A stretch of 64,000 bases of DNA. Origin: Parabacteroides timonensis. GTDB taxonomy: Bacteria > Bacteroidota > Bacteroidia > Bacteroidales > Tannerellaceae. Position 1 is the stretch's first letter; the number at the start of each line of letters is the position of its first letter. Position numbers and translations under genes: made by a program. The notes below the pieces were generated by a model. The model worked only from the letters and a program-made list of their open reading frames with translations, did not search any database and was not told where the DNA came from. Shown here piece by piece: positions 25,755 through 34,302 of the stretch. The stretch spans positions 1,103,526 to 1,167,525 of the forward strand of contig NZ_LT669941.1 in NCBI RefSeq assembly GCF_900128505.1, written 5' to 3'.

Positions 25755-25864
25755 TCATCGGAGGCTTCGATACGTCCATATCGACCCGGTCGATAAACGT
25801 TTATCGATACCATCGATACGGGAACATCGAAGCCTTCGATAAGTGCTTATCGAGCCTGTCGATA
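25755..25864. repeat. Cluster of TCGATA-type palindromes
   Basis: Within ~110 bp after the DUF4469 gene there are many ATCGAT/TCGATA motifs: a perfect 18-bp palindrome TCGATAAACGTTTATCGA (about 25790-25807), a near palindrome TCGATAAGTGCTTATCGA, and outer arms ATCGGAGGCTTCGAT and ATCGAAGCCTTCGAT that pair with one mismatch. Such dense symmetry can form a strong terminator or a protein-binding site. The rest of the gap to 26323 holds a short direct repeat and palindromic element copy 2. Confidence 0.7.
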
Positions 25865-25870
25865 TAAACG

Positions 25871-25917
25871 CCTCATAAAGGAGGCAAATGCGTTTTTTGA
25901 CATGATGTGATTGACAA
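25871..25917 (+). repeat. Direct repeat unit 1 (CCTCA hairpin plus TTGACATGATGTGATTGACAA)
   Basis: A ~47-bp block, with a small CCTCA..GAGG hairpin, a stretch like AAATGCGTTTTTTGACATGATGTGATTGACAA, that recurs at 30503-30551. The TTGACA appears twice within it, 14 bp apart. Confidence 0.65.
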
Positions 25918-25963
25918 CAACCGGCGCCTGTAAGGGCGGTTCGCGCTCGGAGATAGAAAAAGG

Positions 25964-26212
25964 TGAGTCTTTTTTATGAGGCTCCGCCTCATGCCGCAGG
26001 CTCTATTTTGCCGTCGGTTTTAACCGACGGATAGATTAATGCCCCGGCTTTGCCGGATTCCTTTGTGGGTTTTAACCCCTTTGAGATATAATGGTAGTCC
26101 CTGTTTAAAGGGGCTTAAGCCCACAAAGGAAGAGGCTTTGCCTCCTGTCTTTTATATCCGTCGGTTAAAACCGACGGCAAAATAGAGCCTGCGGCACAAG
26201 GCAAAGCCTTGT
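25964..26212 (-). repeat. Large palindromic intergenic element, copy 2 (opposite orientation)
   Basis: Read on the minus strand it aligns with copy 1 almost base for base, with tips ACAAGGCTTTGCCTTGT and ATGAGGCGGAGCCTCAT. The tip palindrome differs in sequence from copy 1 but keeps its base pairing. It lies after the fimbrial operon end and before the fimbrillin at 26324. Confidence 0.85.
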
Positions 26213-26281
26213 AAAGAGAAATAGCTCATTTCTGACAAAATCGAACTCACTTCCCTACACTCTTAGTCAATCACATTCATG

Positions 26282-26317
26282 TCAATTACAATAGTTTATT
26301 ATTAACCATGTAATTGA
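26282..26317. promoter_or_regulatory. Conserved inverted repeat in the leader of unit A
   Basis: TCAATTACA and TGTAATTGA (9-bp arms, 18-bp AT-rich spacer) lie just upstream of the ATG at 26324. The identical structure is at 32346-32381 in unit B. It could be an operator or an mRNA leader hairpin covering the ribosome site, which is otherwise poor. No TAnnTTTG box was found near it. Confidence 0.45.
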
Positions 26318-26323
26318 TATAAA

Positions 26324-28030
26324 ATGAAACTAGTATTAAAACAATTCCTCCTCTCGACAGCGATCCTGTTGACAGGAGTCGCTTGTACAAGCGAAACGCA
26401 CGAAGGGTTATCCAACCCTTCGTCCCCGTCTGACGGGGACGACCTGACCCGAAGGGAGGTCGTTGTCACTCTCAGAAACCAGTTGTCGCTGGCTAAAGGG
26501 ACGAAAGCAGGCGAAATTGCCACAGTAGAGGAAAACAAGATCGCCTCACTCGATGTCTACGCATTCGGATCGGACACAGAAGACGGTACCTACACCCTGC
26601 AGGAACGCTTCGCCTACCGCGAAGACCCGGCAGACCTGCCCGCAACAGCGACACCTATCGACCTCGAACAGCCTGGCGACGGCAAAGAAGCTTCCGTCAG
26701 CCTCAAACTGCAAAAAGGACTCTTCGTCAAACTCTATGCAGTAGCAAACCAACCGGAACTGGTAGACCCGACCGGAACAATCGGTCAAGGCACAACAGTC
26801 GGAACTACAGGAAAAGTGATGCAGGACGGCGACTTCAAACCGCTATCCCTCACCACTCCGGGACAGGCGGGTACAACCGTCCAAACAGTCGGCGTCCCTA
26901 CAGAAACAGAGTTTCTGACATTCCACAGTCTGTTGCTCGACGCTGCCACACCTGCCGATGTGTTGGTATCGCCCCTCCCTATGTCGGGAGCCTACACCAT
27001 CCCGCTCGACCTGACAGACTTCGAGTCTTTTTCACGCTTGCAGGCAGGTTTCAAACTGACGCGCACCGTAGCCCGTTTCGATGTCGTGAACAACGCTGCC
27101 GACAGCCGATTCACCATCACCCGTATTTCGATGGGAAACGCACGTCGCGGAACGACTTTCTTCCCGGCGAAACCGTATGCCACAACTCCGGCAGACCCAG
27201 CAGACCTTATCACACTGCCGGCACGTACCTTCACCGGACTAACGAATGCCAACACCGGTATTACAGCTTCTGCCTTCTACTCCTATCCCAGCCCACAGGC
27301 GGACAACGGATATATCATCCTGGAAGGAACATACAGGATGAACGAAACAGACCCCGAAAAAACAGTCTCTTACCAAATCCCTTTCAAACAGGAAGTAAAC
27401 GGAACAGGCTCCCATATCGAAGTGAACCCGAATCATCGTTACACGATTACCATATCGAAAGCAGACGATTATCACATAGACTTCGACCTCACCGTGGCAG
27501 ACTGGTCGGATGCAGGCAACGATCTCGACGGGTTTGAACCACCGGTACCGCCGTCTCCGGTAACATTCTCTGTTACGGTTAATCAAGACTTAGCGGATGC
27601 TTATAAGAATGCTCAGCCAAATCTTACTGCGTATCCTCCATTTAATTACGACGGAGGTGCGTCTACTGGTACAACAGGTTCGGATAGGAATGGTGTATCT
27701 TCTAGTTGTACTGTGAGTAAAACGTATTCTATAGAAGTAGAGAAGACAGAGAGGGGATCGTATTCTGATTATGCTACTGCTATAAGTTATTGTAGCGGTA
27801 AAGGTTCCGGTTGGCGTGTGCCAACTATGATTGAATTAAAGGCTATATATGATAATAAGACAACATTACAGAATAATGGCTGTGCTTCGTTCAGCAGCAA
27901 TGGCTACTGGAGTAGTTCGGTCTACGATGGTTACAGCAGTGACCGTTGCGAACTGTACTTCAGCAATGGCGGTTTCGGTAACGCCTACACGGGCAGCAAT
28001 CAGGGTGTTCGCTGTGTCCGGGATATCTAA
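26324..28030 (+). CDS. Fimbrillin-family lipoprotein A1 with variable lectin-like tail
   Basis: 568 residues. A lipoprotein signal (STAILLTGVACTSE) is followed by an N-terminal fimbrillin-type region to about residue 410 (NKIASLDVYAFGSDTEDGTY, LFVKLYAVANQPEL, KLTRTVARFDVVNNAADSRF, NPNHRYTITISKADD). The region ends with IDFDLTVADWSDAGND, as in Mfa-like pilins. From about 415 there is a compact domain with SGWRVPTMIEL and a final ~46-residue block (YWSSSVYDG ... GVRCVRDI) that looks like a C-type-lectin-fold variable region. Codon use changes sharply between residues 415 and 520 (AT-rich, third-position T/A), then returns to GC-ending codons. It is 94-99% like gene B1 over the first 410 residues by eye. 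Likely a fimbrial shaft or tip subunit. Confidence 0.78.
   Translation: MKLVLKQFLLSTAILLTGVACTSETHEGLSNPSSPSDGDDLTRREVVVTLRNQLSLAKGTKAGEIATVEENKIASLDVYAFGSDTEDGTYTLQERFAYREDPADLPATATPIDLEQPGDGKEASVSLKLQKGLFVKLYAVANQPELVDPTGTIGQGTTVGTTGKVMQDGDFKPLSLTTPGQAGTTVQTVGVPTETEFLTFHSLLLDAATPADVLVSPLPMSGAYTIPLDLTDFESFSRLQAGFKLTRTVARFDVVNNAADSRFTITRISMGNARRGTTFFPAKPYATTPADPADLITLPARTFTGLTNANTGITASAFYSYPSPQADNGYIILEGTYRMNETDPEKTVSYQIPFKQEVNGTGSHIEVNPNHRYTITISKADDYHIDFDLTVADWSDAGNDLDGFEPPVPPSPVTFSVTVNQDLADAYKNAQPNLTAYPPFNYDGGASTGTTGSDRNGVSSSCTVSKTYSIEVEKTERGSYSDYATAISYCSGKGSGWRVPTMIELKAIYDNKTTLQNNGCASFSSNGYWSSSVYDGYSSDRCELYFSNGGFGNAYTGSNQGVRCVRDI
27893..28030 (+). other. DGR-type variable region in A1
   Basis: The last ~46 codons, aligned without gaps to B1 at 34000-34129, keep TGG AGT AGT TCG GTC, CGT TGC, CTG, TTC, GGC, ACG and GTT CGC TGT GTC CGG GAT ATC unchanged to the base, while about 21 intervening codons differ. 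Most differences have A in one copy and fall in codon positions 1 or 2 (for example AAC versus GAC, TAC, AGC), as expected from adenine mutagenesis of AAC/AAT template codons. No template repeat or reverse transcriptase is in the window. Confidence 0.65.
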
Positions 28031-28194
28031 CAATTTAAAACCCAAAGACCGCCGTAAGGATAACTATAGTAACAATGAAATCGGTTGTTCCATTTGATTG
28101 AGTTGATTATTTCTTAATATCCGTCGTAAGGCGGGTTGATTTTGGTCTAACAAGTAATAAAAGGTATAATGAACCTGAATTAACACATAATAAA

Positions 28195-30480
28195 ATGAAT
28201 ATAAAACTAAAGAACATATTACTGCTCCCGGCACTGGCCATCGCCTGTACGGGATGCAACAACGATCCCGTCGACGGTGAAATATCCTTGAAGGGTGCTG
28301 CCAACGAAATACAGTTGGTTATCGCAGGCAACGGCGAAGGTGTAGACTACACAAAAGCCATCGCCTCAGAAAGTGAAAACAAGATAGAGAACCTCGATGT
28401 CTATATCTTTGCCTCTGACGCACAAGCAGGTACATACAGATACCTCGACAAATGGGAAAGCGCAGCGGCAAACGACAAAGTACTGAATAAGTTTCTCCTG
28501 CAAGCATCCGGTTCCGAATGGAACGCTTCGATCTTCCCCACCGAAGTAGCAGGTTACCCTTATCTGAAACTCTTCCTCGTGGCAAACCGCGAAGACGATC
28601 TCTATCAGGAAAACGGAGCGACCGCACTGACACTTACCCCATTCACTAGTAGCGACAATTTTGATGCCGCCACCGACGAAGCAACCTTCCTGCAATCGTA
28701 TACAAAGGCCCTTACCGCAAACAAGGTTTTGTACCCGTCATTATTAATGACCGGTGACGGCGCAACAAAGATGCTGGGAACCGTCTCGAACGTGAAGATC
28801 GAACTGAAACGTGTCGTTGCCCGTTTCGATATTGACAACACCGCACGCACCTCCAACCTGACCATCCAGTCTATCGCCCTCAAACAGGGACGCAAGACGG
28901 GTACACTTTGGAGTAGCGGCACACTGACACCAATAGTCGATGCAGATCTGACCACCTCTCCCCTTCTGATGGAATACAAAGAGGTGGATTACACCGCCTT
29001 AGCGAATGCCAATACAGGAGTAACAGAAAGTGCCATCTACACCTACCCCACACTCGATACCGACAAGGCCAGCCTGATTATCAAAGGGACATATCACGAC
29101 CCGGTAACCAACAGCGATAAACCGGCTACCTATACCGTCCCCCTTCAAAAGACGGACGACGCTACGGGAACCACTGCCGACATCGCCATCCTACGCAACA
29201 ACCGCTACAAACTGCGTATCATCGACGTCACCAGCACCACAATGACAGCCGCCTTCGAAATCGAAGACTGGACAAGCAGCGGTGGCATCATCGTTAAGCC
29301 GGAAGCACCGGTATTACCGATAACATTCACCGCAGATGGTGCCGATGTAGCAGAAGTCGGAGACGACAAAATACGTGTAGATGTGGACGGCGGTACATTC
29401 ACCTTGACAGTCACCCATATCAACAACAAGCCGGTCACCATCGAAACCACTCCCGAATACGAGCCGACCTATGGTGACGGCGATAACAACTGGATCACGA
29501 TCGCTCCTGTCACAAGGGCTACTACCGGGGTTGCAAAAACAGTCACTATAACAGCAAACAACAGCGCCGATACAGATCAAAAGCCATACGAAGTCCATAT
29601 CGGCTACATCACTGTCAAATGGGGTGATGCACCGCAGGAACAAACGAAACTGGAAATCTACCGAGGAGCATCATCGGTCACTTATCTGGATCCGGCTGCC
29701 GGACAAACAGTACGTTTTGCCGCCGTAAAAATGAGGGATGACAGGTATTGGGCACCTATCAATGTAGGGGCTAAAACGGCAAAGAACAAAGCGACCCAGG
29801 ATGCCAATACGGACATTACAGAAGATGCCGGTAAGTTATTCCAGTGGGGTCGTTTGTATGGTTTCGCTGCTACGAACAATGCAACGACCTGTACGAACGA
29901 TTTAGCAGACATTGATCTTTTAGGCCGTCCGGAACAGGCTGATCTTGCTAATATGTCTAAATGGGACGGTAAATTCATCATCGGCACTAGCGAGTTAAAA
30001 TACAATTGGTTGCAGATCAATGGAGCAGGTAATCCAAATCCGGAAGATGACGCCATGGTAGAAGGAGCCTGGTATCAGCAGCTTTGGAACGCTAATGAAG
30101 GTACGAGAAATAGCGATGTCGTTAAAACGGATGCCGATCCTTGCCCTGAAGGTTGGCGTGTTCCGACCCTGGGTGAATGGATCATGATCGGTGCAGGTCA
30201 GACACATGGTGCATCCGGTATGACTTGGGATAATAGCAACTTCTGCTTAATCATTCCCGGAAAAGAAAGCGGAGAGAACCTTATCTTGCCTGCAGCGGGC
30301 TACCGCAACAACAGTGCTGGAGCTTCCGACGGTCAGGGCATCAGCGGCCTCTACTGGTCGTCGTCTGTGTCTCCGGCTAGCGCCTATGCCGGCTACGTGT
30401 ACTTCAATAGCGCAGGTGACCTGGAGACGAACACGAACGACCGTGCCAACGGTTACTCGGTACGTTGTATCCAGAAATAA
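28195..30480 (+). CDS. Fimbrillin / BACON-like / FISUMP lipoprotein A2
   Basis: 761 residues. Lipoprotein signal MNIKLKNILLLPALAIACTGC (lipid Cys at 21). Residues 25-about 390 are fimbrillin-like (NKIENLDVYIFASDAQAGTY, YPYLKLFLVANREDD, IELKRVVARFDIDNTARTSN, RNNRYKLRIIDV, FEIEDWTS). Residues about 395-500 resemble a BACON/Ig-like domain. The rest is FISUMP-like (DRYWAPINVG, GKLFQWGR, DPCPEGWRVPTLGEW, ENLILPAAGYR, YWSSSVSP, YSVRCIQK). It follows A1 with no obvious promoter, so they are probably cotranscribed. The C-terminal ~250 residues differ strongly from gene B2, with scattered rather than only A-linked changes. The exported protein is probably an adhesive fimbrial subunit. Confidence 0.78.
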   Translation: MNIKLKNILLLPALAIACTGCNNDPVDGEISLKGAANEIQLVIAGNGEGVDYTKAIASESENKIENLDVYIFASDAQAGTYRYLDKWESAAANDKVLNKFLLQASGSEWNASIFPTEVAGYPYLKLFLVANREDDLYQENGATALTLTPFTSSDNFDAATDEATFLQSYTKALTANKVLYPSLLMTGDGATKMLGTVSNVKIELKRVVARFDIDNTARTSNLTIQSIALKQGRKTGTLWSSGTLTPIVDADLTTSPLLMEYKEVDYTALANANTGVTESAIYTYPTLDTDKASLIIKGTYHDPVTNSDKPATYTVPLQKTDDATGTTADIAILRNNRYKLRIIDVTSTTMTAAFEIEDWTSSGGIIVKPEAPVLPITFTADGADVAEVGDDKIRVDVDGGTFTLTVTHINNKPVTIETTPEYEPTYGDGDNNWITIAPVTRATTGVAKTVTITANNSADTDQKPYEVHIGYITVKWGDAPQEQTKLEIYRGASSVTYLDPAAGQTVRFAAVKMRDDRYWAPINVGAKTAKNKATQDANTDITEDAGKLFQWGRLYGFAATNNATTCTNDLADIDLLGRPEQADLANMSKWDGKFIIGTSELKYNWLQINGAGNPNPEDDAMVEGAWYQQLWNANEGTRNSDVVKTDADPCPEGWRVPTLGEWIMIGAGQTHGASGMTWDNSNFCLIIPGKESGENLILPAAGYRNNSAGASDGQGISGLYWSSSVSPASAYAGYVYFNSAGDLETNTNDRANGYSVRCIQK

Positions 30481-30502
30481 CCGTTCTCATTACTAACAAA
30501 GA

Positions 30503-30551
30503 CCTCACAAATGAGGCAAAAAAACGTTCTTTGACATGATGTGATTGACAA
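30503..30551 (+). repeat. Direct repeat unit 2
   Basis: Near-copy of 25871-25917 with the shared 22 bp TTTGACATGATGTGATTGACAA and a small CCTCA-caaa-TGAGG hairpin. It ends 71 bp before the AAA-ATPase gene. Confidence 0.65.
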
Positions 30552-30588
30552 GAGTAATATTCACTCATTATTTATCGGTTAATTATTT

Positions 30589-30596
30589 TATCTTTG
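30589..30596 (+). promoter_or_regulatory. -7 box of AAA-ATPase gene
   Basis: TATCTTTG matches TAnnTTTG exactly 27 bp before the ATG at 30623. No -33 TTTG at the usual spacing. Confidence 0.5.
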
Positions 30597-30622
30597 TAAG
30601 ACCTTTTTAAAACAGGACAATT

Positions 30623-32302
30623 ATGGATAGAAAAAAGTTACCGATAGGCATCAGCGATTACAAGCTGATGATCAGCGAAGATTATTATTACGTGGATAAG
30701 ACAGACTTTATCCGCCAGATAGTAGAAGACGGGAGCCTGATCACCCTGTTGCCGCGTCCGCGCCGCTTCGGTAAGACGCTCAACCTTTCTACGCTACGTT
30801 ACTTCTTCGAGAAGACGGAAGGTAATGCATATCGTCCGCTGTTTAAAGGGAAAAGTATCGAAAGATGGAAAGATTTCGATAAGTATCAGGGGAAATATCC
30901 GGTGATAATGATTACGCTGAAAGATTGCAAGGCAGATACTTTTGAAGGGGTATTGGAGAAAATTGCCGGTGAACTGGCTACCGAATTCGAACGCCATGAT
31001 TATCTTCTCGACAATCTGGAGATAAGACCTGTTCCCAAAGCGGTGTTTGAGGCTGTCTATCACGGGCAAGCTACACAAAACCAGTTAGAAACAGCTTTGA
31101 AGATTTTATCGGAACTGCTTACTTCCTACTGGGGTATGCCTCCGCTTGTCCTGCTAGACGAATACGACACTCCCATACACGTAGCCTTCGATAAAGGCTA
31201 CTATGACAGGATGATCGGATTTATGCGCAACTTTATGAGTACCGTGTTCAAAGACAATACGGATATTTTCCGCGGCGTAATCACGGGGATTCTCAGGGTA
31301 AGCAAGGAGTCAATATTCAGCGGACTGAATAATATAGACGTAGATACTATTCTTGAAACTCCGATGTGTACTTCCTTTGGTTTTACGCAAGAAGAGACAG
31401 ATCGGATGCTCGATGATTACTCGTTGGGTGACCGGAAAAAGGAGGTGAAAGAATGGTACAACGGCTACCTGTTTGGCGGCGAGACTGTTTACAACCCCTG
31501 GTCGGTGCTTTCCTACATTAACAAAGGTGGCGTATTGGCCCCCTACTGGGTAAACACCGGTTCCGACGTCTTGTTACGCCATCTGCTGGCCGACGGCCCC
31601 GCACAGATACGCGACGGTGTGGAAGCCTTGATACAAGGCGATACGATCCGTAGCGTGATAAACGACAAACTGGCTTTTCCGGATCTGCTAGCCAAGCCGG
31701 TCAACATCTGGTCGTTCATGCTTTTCAGCGGTTACCTGAAAGCTACTGATCCGGTCTTGCTCAGTAACAGTCTGACTGAATACGAACTGGAGGTTCCCAA
31801 CCGAGAAGTTTCCACCGTATTCTCGACAATTATCCAAAGCTGGATAGACGGAGGCCCGGTAAAAAACGACCGTCTCGAACGAATGCTGCAAGCGCTGCGT
31901 ATCGGAGATATCGAATACTTCGAAGAGCTACTGAATGACTTTTTGGTAAATTCGCTATCTTACTATGACACCTCCGGACGTGATCCGGAAAAGGTCTATC
32001 AGGCGTTTATGCTCGGCCTGCTGGCAGGTATGTCCGATTACGAGATCAGCAGCAACCGTGAGGCTGGTTTCGGGCGTTACGATATCATGCTACGACCGAA
32101 AAACGGACAGGGGCAGGCCATTATTATGGAACTCAAGCGGCTACGACCGAAAGAGACGGTCGAACAAGCACTCGCCTCGGCTCTGGAACAGATCGAAAAC
32201 AAGCAATATGCTGTAACCTTACAGGCCGCCGGCTTCACCGATATTCTCCGGATGGCCATCACATTCGATGGCAAACAAGTCTGGATAAAAACAGTGAACT
32301 AA
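30623..32302 (+). CDS. AAA-ATPase-like / PD-(D/E)XK nuclease protein
   Basis: 559 residues. The N-terminal AAA-ATPase_like domain starts with KLPIGISDYKLMISEDYYYVDKTDFI, followed by the P-loop-like PRPRRFGKTLNLS near residue 47 and LVLLDEYDTPIH (Walker B, about 176). The C-terminal end matches the PDDEXK_9 nuclease domain (EAGFGRYDIMLRPKNGQGQAIIMELKR, about residues 470-505). Members are abundant, often multi-copy, in Bacteroidales; their role is not established, although defence or mobile-element functions are suspected. Here it separates the two halves of the fimbrillin duplication and has its own promoter. Its insertion may have happened after or with the duplication. Confidence 0.82.
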   Translation: MDRKKLPIGISDYKLMISEDYYYVDKTDFIRQIVEDGSLITLLPRPRRFGKTLNLSTLRYFFEKTEGNAYRPLFKGKSIERWKDFDKYQGKYPVIMITLKDCKADTFEGVLEKIAGELATEFERHDYLLDNLEIRPVPKAVFEAVYHGQATQNQLETALKILSELLTSYWGMPPLVLLDEYDTPIHVAFDKGYYDRMIGFMRNFMSTVFKDNTDIFRGVITGILRVSKESIFSGLNNIDVDTILETPMCTSFGFTQEETDRMLDDYSLGDRKKEVKEWYNGYLFGGETVYNPWSVLSYINKGGVLAPYWVNTGSDVLLRHLLADGPAQIRDGVEALIQGDTIRSVINDKLAFPDLLAKPVNIWSFMLFSGYLKATDPVLLSNSLTEYELEVPNREVSTVFSTIIQSWIDGGPVKNDRLERMLQALRIGDIEYFEELLNDFLVNSLSYYDTSGRDPEKVYQAFMLGLLAGMSDYEISSNREAGFGRYDIMLRPKNGQGQAIIMELKRLRPKETVEQALASALEQIENKQYAVTLQAAGFTDILRMAITFDGKQVWIKTVN

Positions 32303-32322
32303 TTCAGCTGTCAACTGTCAAC

Positions 32323-32330
32323 TACTTTTG
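32323..32330 (+). promoter_or_regulatory. -7 box at the left boundary of unit B
   Basis: TACTTTTG fits TAnnTTTG exactly at the junction between unique DNA and the duplicated unit. The matching place in unit A reads TACACTCTTAG and lacks the box, so B1 may have a promoter that A1 does not. It is preceded by short TCAACTG repeats. Confidence 0.4.
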
Positions 32331-32345
32331 TCAATCACATTCATG

Positions 32346-32381
32346 TCAATTACAATAGTTTATTATTAACCATGTAATTGA
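32346..32381. promoter_or_regulatory. Conserved inverted repeat in the leader of unit B
   Basis: TCAATTACA and TGTAATTGA arms identical to those at 26282-26317, just before the ATG at 32388. Confidence 0.45.
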
Positions 32382-32387
32382 TATAAA

Positions 32388-34130
32388 ATGAAACTAGTAT
32401 TAAAACAATTTCTCCTCTCAACAGCGATCCTGTTGACAGGAGTCGCTTGTACAAGCGAAAACCATGAAGGATTGCCGGGCAATCCTTCATCTCCGTCTGA
32501 CGGGGATGACCCGACCCGAAGGGAGGTCGTTGTCACTCTCAGAAACCAGTTGTCGCTGGCTAAAGGGACGAAAGCAGGCGAAATCGCCACAGTAGAGGAA
32601 AACAAGATCGCCTCACTCGATGTCTACGCATTCGGTTCGGACACAGAAGACGGTACCTACACCCTGCAGGAACGCTTCGCCTATCGAGAAAACCCAGATG
32701 ACCTGCCCGCAACAGCGACACCCATCGACCTCGAACAGCCAGGCGACGGCAAAGAAGCTTCCGTCAGTCTCAAACTGCAAAAAGGACTCTTCGTAAAACT
32801 CTATGCAGTAGCAAACCAGCCGGAATTGGTAGACCCGACCGGAACAATCGGTCAAGGCACAACAGTCGGAACTACAGGAAAAGTGATGCAGGACGGCGAC
32901 TTCAAACCGCTATCCCTCACCACTCCGGGACAGGCGGGTACAACCGTCCAGACAGTCGGCGTCCCTACAGAAACAGAGTTTCTGACATTCCACAGTCTGT
33001 TGCTCGACGCTGCCACACCTGCCGATGTGTTGGTATCGCCCCTCCCTATGTCGGGAGCCTACACCATCCCGCTCGACCTGACAGACTTCGAGTCTTTTTC
33101 ACACTTGCAGGCTGGTTTCAAACTGACGCGCACCGTCGCCCGTTTCGATGTCGTGAACAACGCTGCCGACAGCCGATTCACCATCACCGGTATTTCGATG
33201 GGGAACGCACGTCGCGGAACGACTTTCTTCCCGACGAAGCCGTTCGGTACAACTCCAGCAGACCCGGCAGACCTTATCACACTACCGGCACGTACCTTCA
33301 CCGGACTAACGAATGCCAATGCAGGTGTTACCGCTTCCGCTTTCTACTCCTATCCCAGCCCACAGGCGGACAACGGATATATCATACTCGAAGGAACATA
33401 CAGGATGAACGAAACAGACCCCGAAAAAACAGTGTCTTACCAAATTCCTTTCAAACAGGAGGTAAACGGCACAGGCTCCCATATCGAAGTGAACCCGAAT
33501 CATCGTTACACGATTACCATATCGAAAGCAGACGATTATCATATCGACTTCGACCTCACCGTTGCCGACTGGTCGGATGCAGGCGACGATCTCGACGGGT
33601 TCGAACCACCGGTACCGCCGACGGTAACATTCTCTGTTACGGTTAATCAGGACTTAGTGGATGCTTATAAGAGTGCTCACTCTAATCTTACTTCGTATCC
33701 TCCATTTAATTATGATGGTGGGACGGTTACTGGCACATTGGGCAGTGATTATAAAGGCGTCTCTTCAACTGCTACAATATCTACTCCTTATACTGTTGAG
33801 GTGGAGGCGACTCAGAGTGCTTCTACATATATATATAACGATAGTTCAGCCAAGAATTACTGTACGGCAAAAGGAACTGGTTGGCGTTTGCCTACAAATA
33901 TCGAGTTGTTTGCTATGTGGACAAAGTGTAAGGGAACAAATACGAATGCAACGGATGACGAGGCGGCCTCAACATCGCTCGGTGCTAAGTTCACCAGCAA
34001 TTGGTACTGGAGTAGTTCGGTCTCCAATGGTGCCAACGATAGCCGTTGCATTCTGAACTTCAACTATGGCAGTTTAGTTGACGACCACACGAACACCAGT
34101 AGCTGTGTTCGCTGTGTCCGGGATATCTAA
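32388..34130 (+). CDS. Fimbrillin-family lipoprotein B1 with variable lectin-like tail
   Basis: 580 residues, paralogue of A1. The lipoprotein signal and the fimbrillin region to about residue 410 are almost identical. The C-terminal part has a longer insert (FAMWTKCKGTNTNATDDEAASTS, about 500-525) before the lectin-like end. The variable block (about residues 535-580) has YWSSSVSNG, SRCILNF and CVRCVRDI. As in A1, base composition dips between about residues 415 and 525, which suggests that the tail module was acquired from a different source than the pilin part. It is the first gene of unit B and is probably cotranscribed with B2. Confidence 0.78.
   Translation: MKLVLKQFLLSTAILLTGVACTSENHEGLPGNPSSPSDGDDPTRREVVVTLRNQLSLAKGTKAGEIATVEENKIASLDVYAFGSDTEDGTYTLQERFAYRENPDDLPATATPIDLEQPGDGKEASVSLKLQKGLFVKLYAVANQPELVDPTGTIGQGTTVGTTGKVMQDGDFKPLSLTTPGQAGTTVQTVGVPTETEFLTFHSLLLDAATPADVLVSPLPMSGAYTIPLDLTDFESFSHLQAGFKLTRTVARFDVVNNAADSRFTITGISMGNARRGTTFFPTKPFGTTPADPADLITLPARTFTGLTNANAGVTASAFYSYPSPQADNGYIILEGTYRMNETDPEKTVSYQIPFKQEVNGTGSHIEVNPNHRYTITISKADDYHIDFDLTVADWSDAGDDLDGFEPPVPPTVTFSVTVNQDLVDAYKSAHSNLTSYPPFNYDGGTVTGTLGSDYKGVSSTATISTPYTVEVEATQSASTYIYNDSSAKNYCTAKGTGWRLPTNIELFAMWTKCKGTNTNATDDEAASTSLGAKFTSNWYWSSSVSNGANDSRCILNFNYGSLVDDHTNTSSCVRCVRDI
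33991..34130 (+). other. DGR-type variable region in B1
   Basis: Counterpart of 27893-28030. In the ungapped segment between the first TAC TGG AGT AGT and the final GTT CGC TGT, about 29 base differences occur, roughly 23 with A in one copy, and the invariant codons show no synonymous change. The constant end GTCCGGGATATC would correspond to the site where mutagenic homing starts in a DGR. Confidence 0.65.
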
Positions 34131-34302
34131 CAATTTATCAATTTAAAACCCAAAGACCGCCGTAAGGATAACTATAGTAACAATGAAATCGGTTGTTCCA
34201 TTTGATTGAGTTGATTATTTCTTAATATCCGTCGTAAAGCGGGTTGATTTTAGTCTAACAAGTAATAAAAGGTATAATGAACCTGAATTAACACATAATA
34301 AA

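Larger units (their letters stand above)
26266..30498 (+). repeat. Duplicated fimbrillin/lectin unit A (4.2 kb)
   Basis: The unit starts at GTCAATCACATTCATGTC and ends after ACCGTTC..TCATTACTAACAAA. It is repeated at 32330-36610. Both have two genes in the same order with near-identical 5' parts, identical leader and conserved 164-bp spacer, but divergent 3' parts of each gene. The copies are separated by the AAA-ATPase gene. Confidence 0.9.

Noticed and set aside
26282..26317. Second invertible promoter from the TCAATTACA/TGTAATTGA repeats
   Set aside because: Arms are 9 bp and the spacer 18 bp, too short for a promoter; a leader hairpin or operator is more likely.
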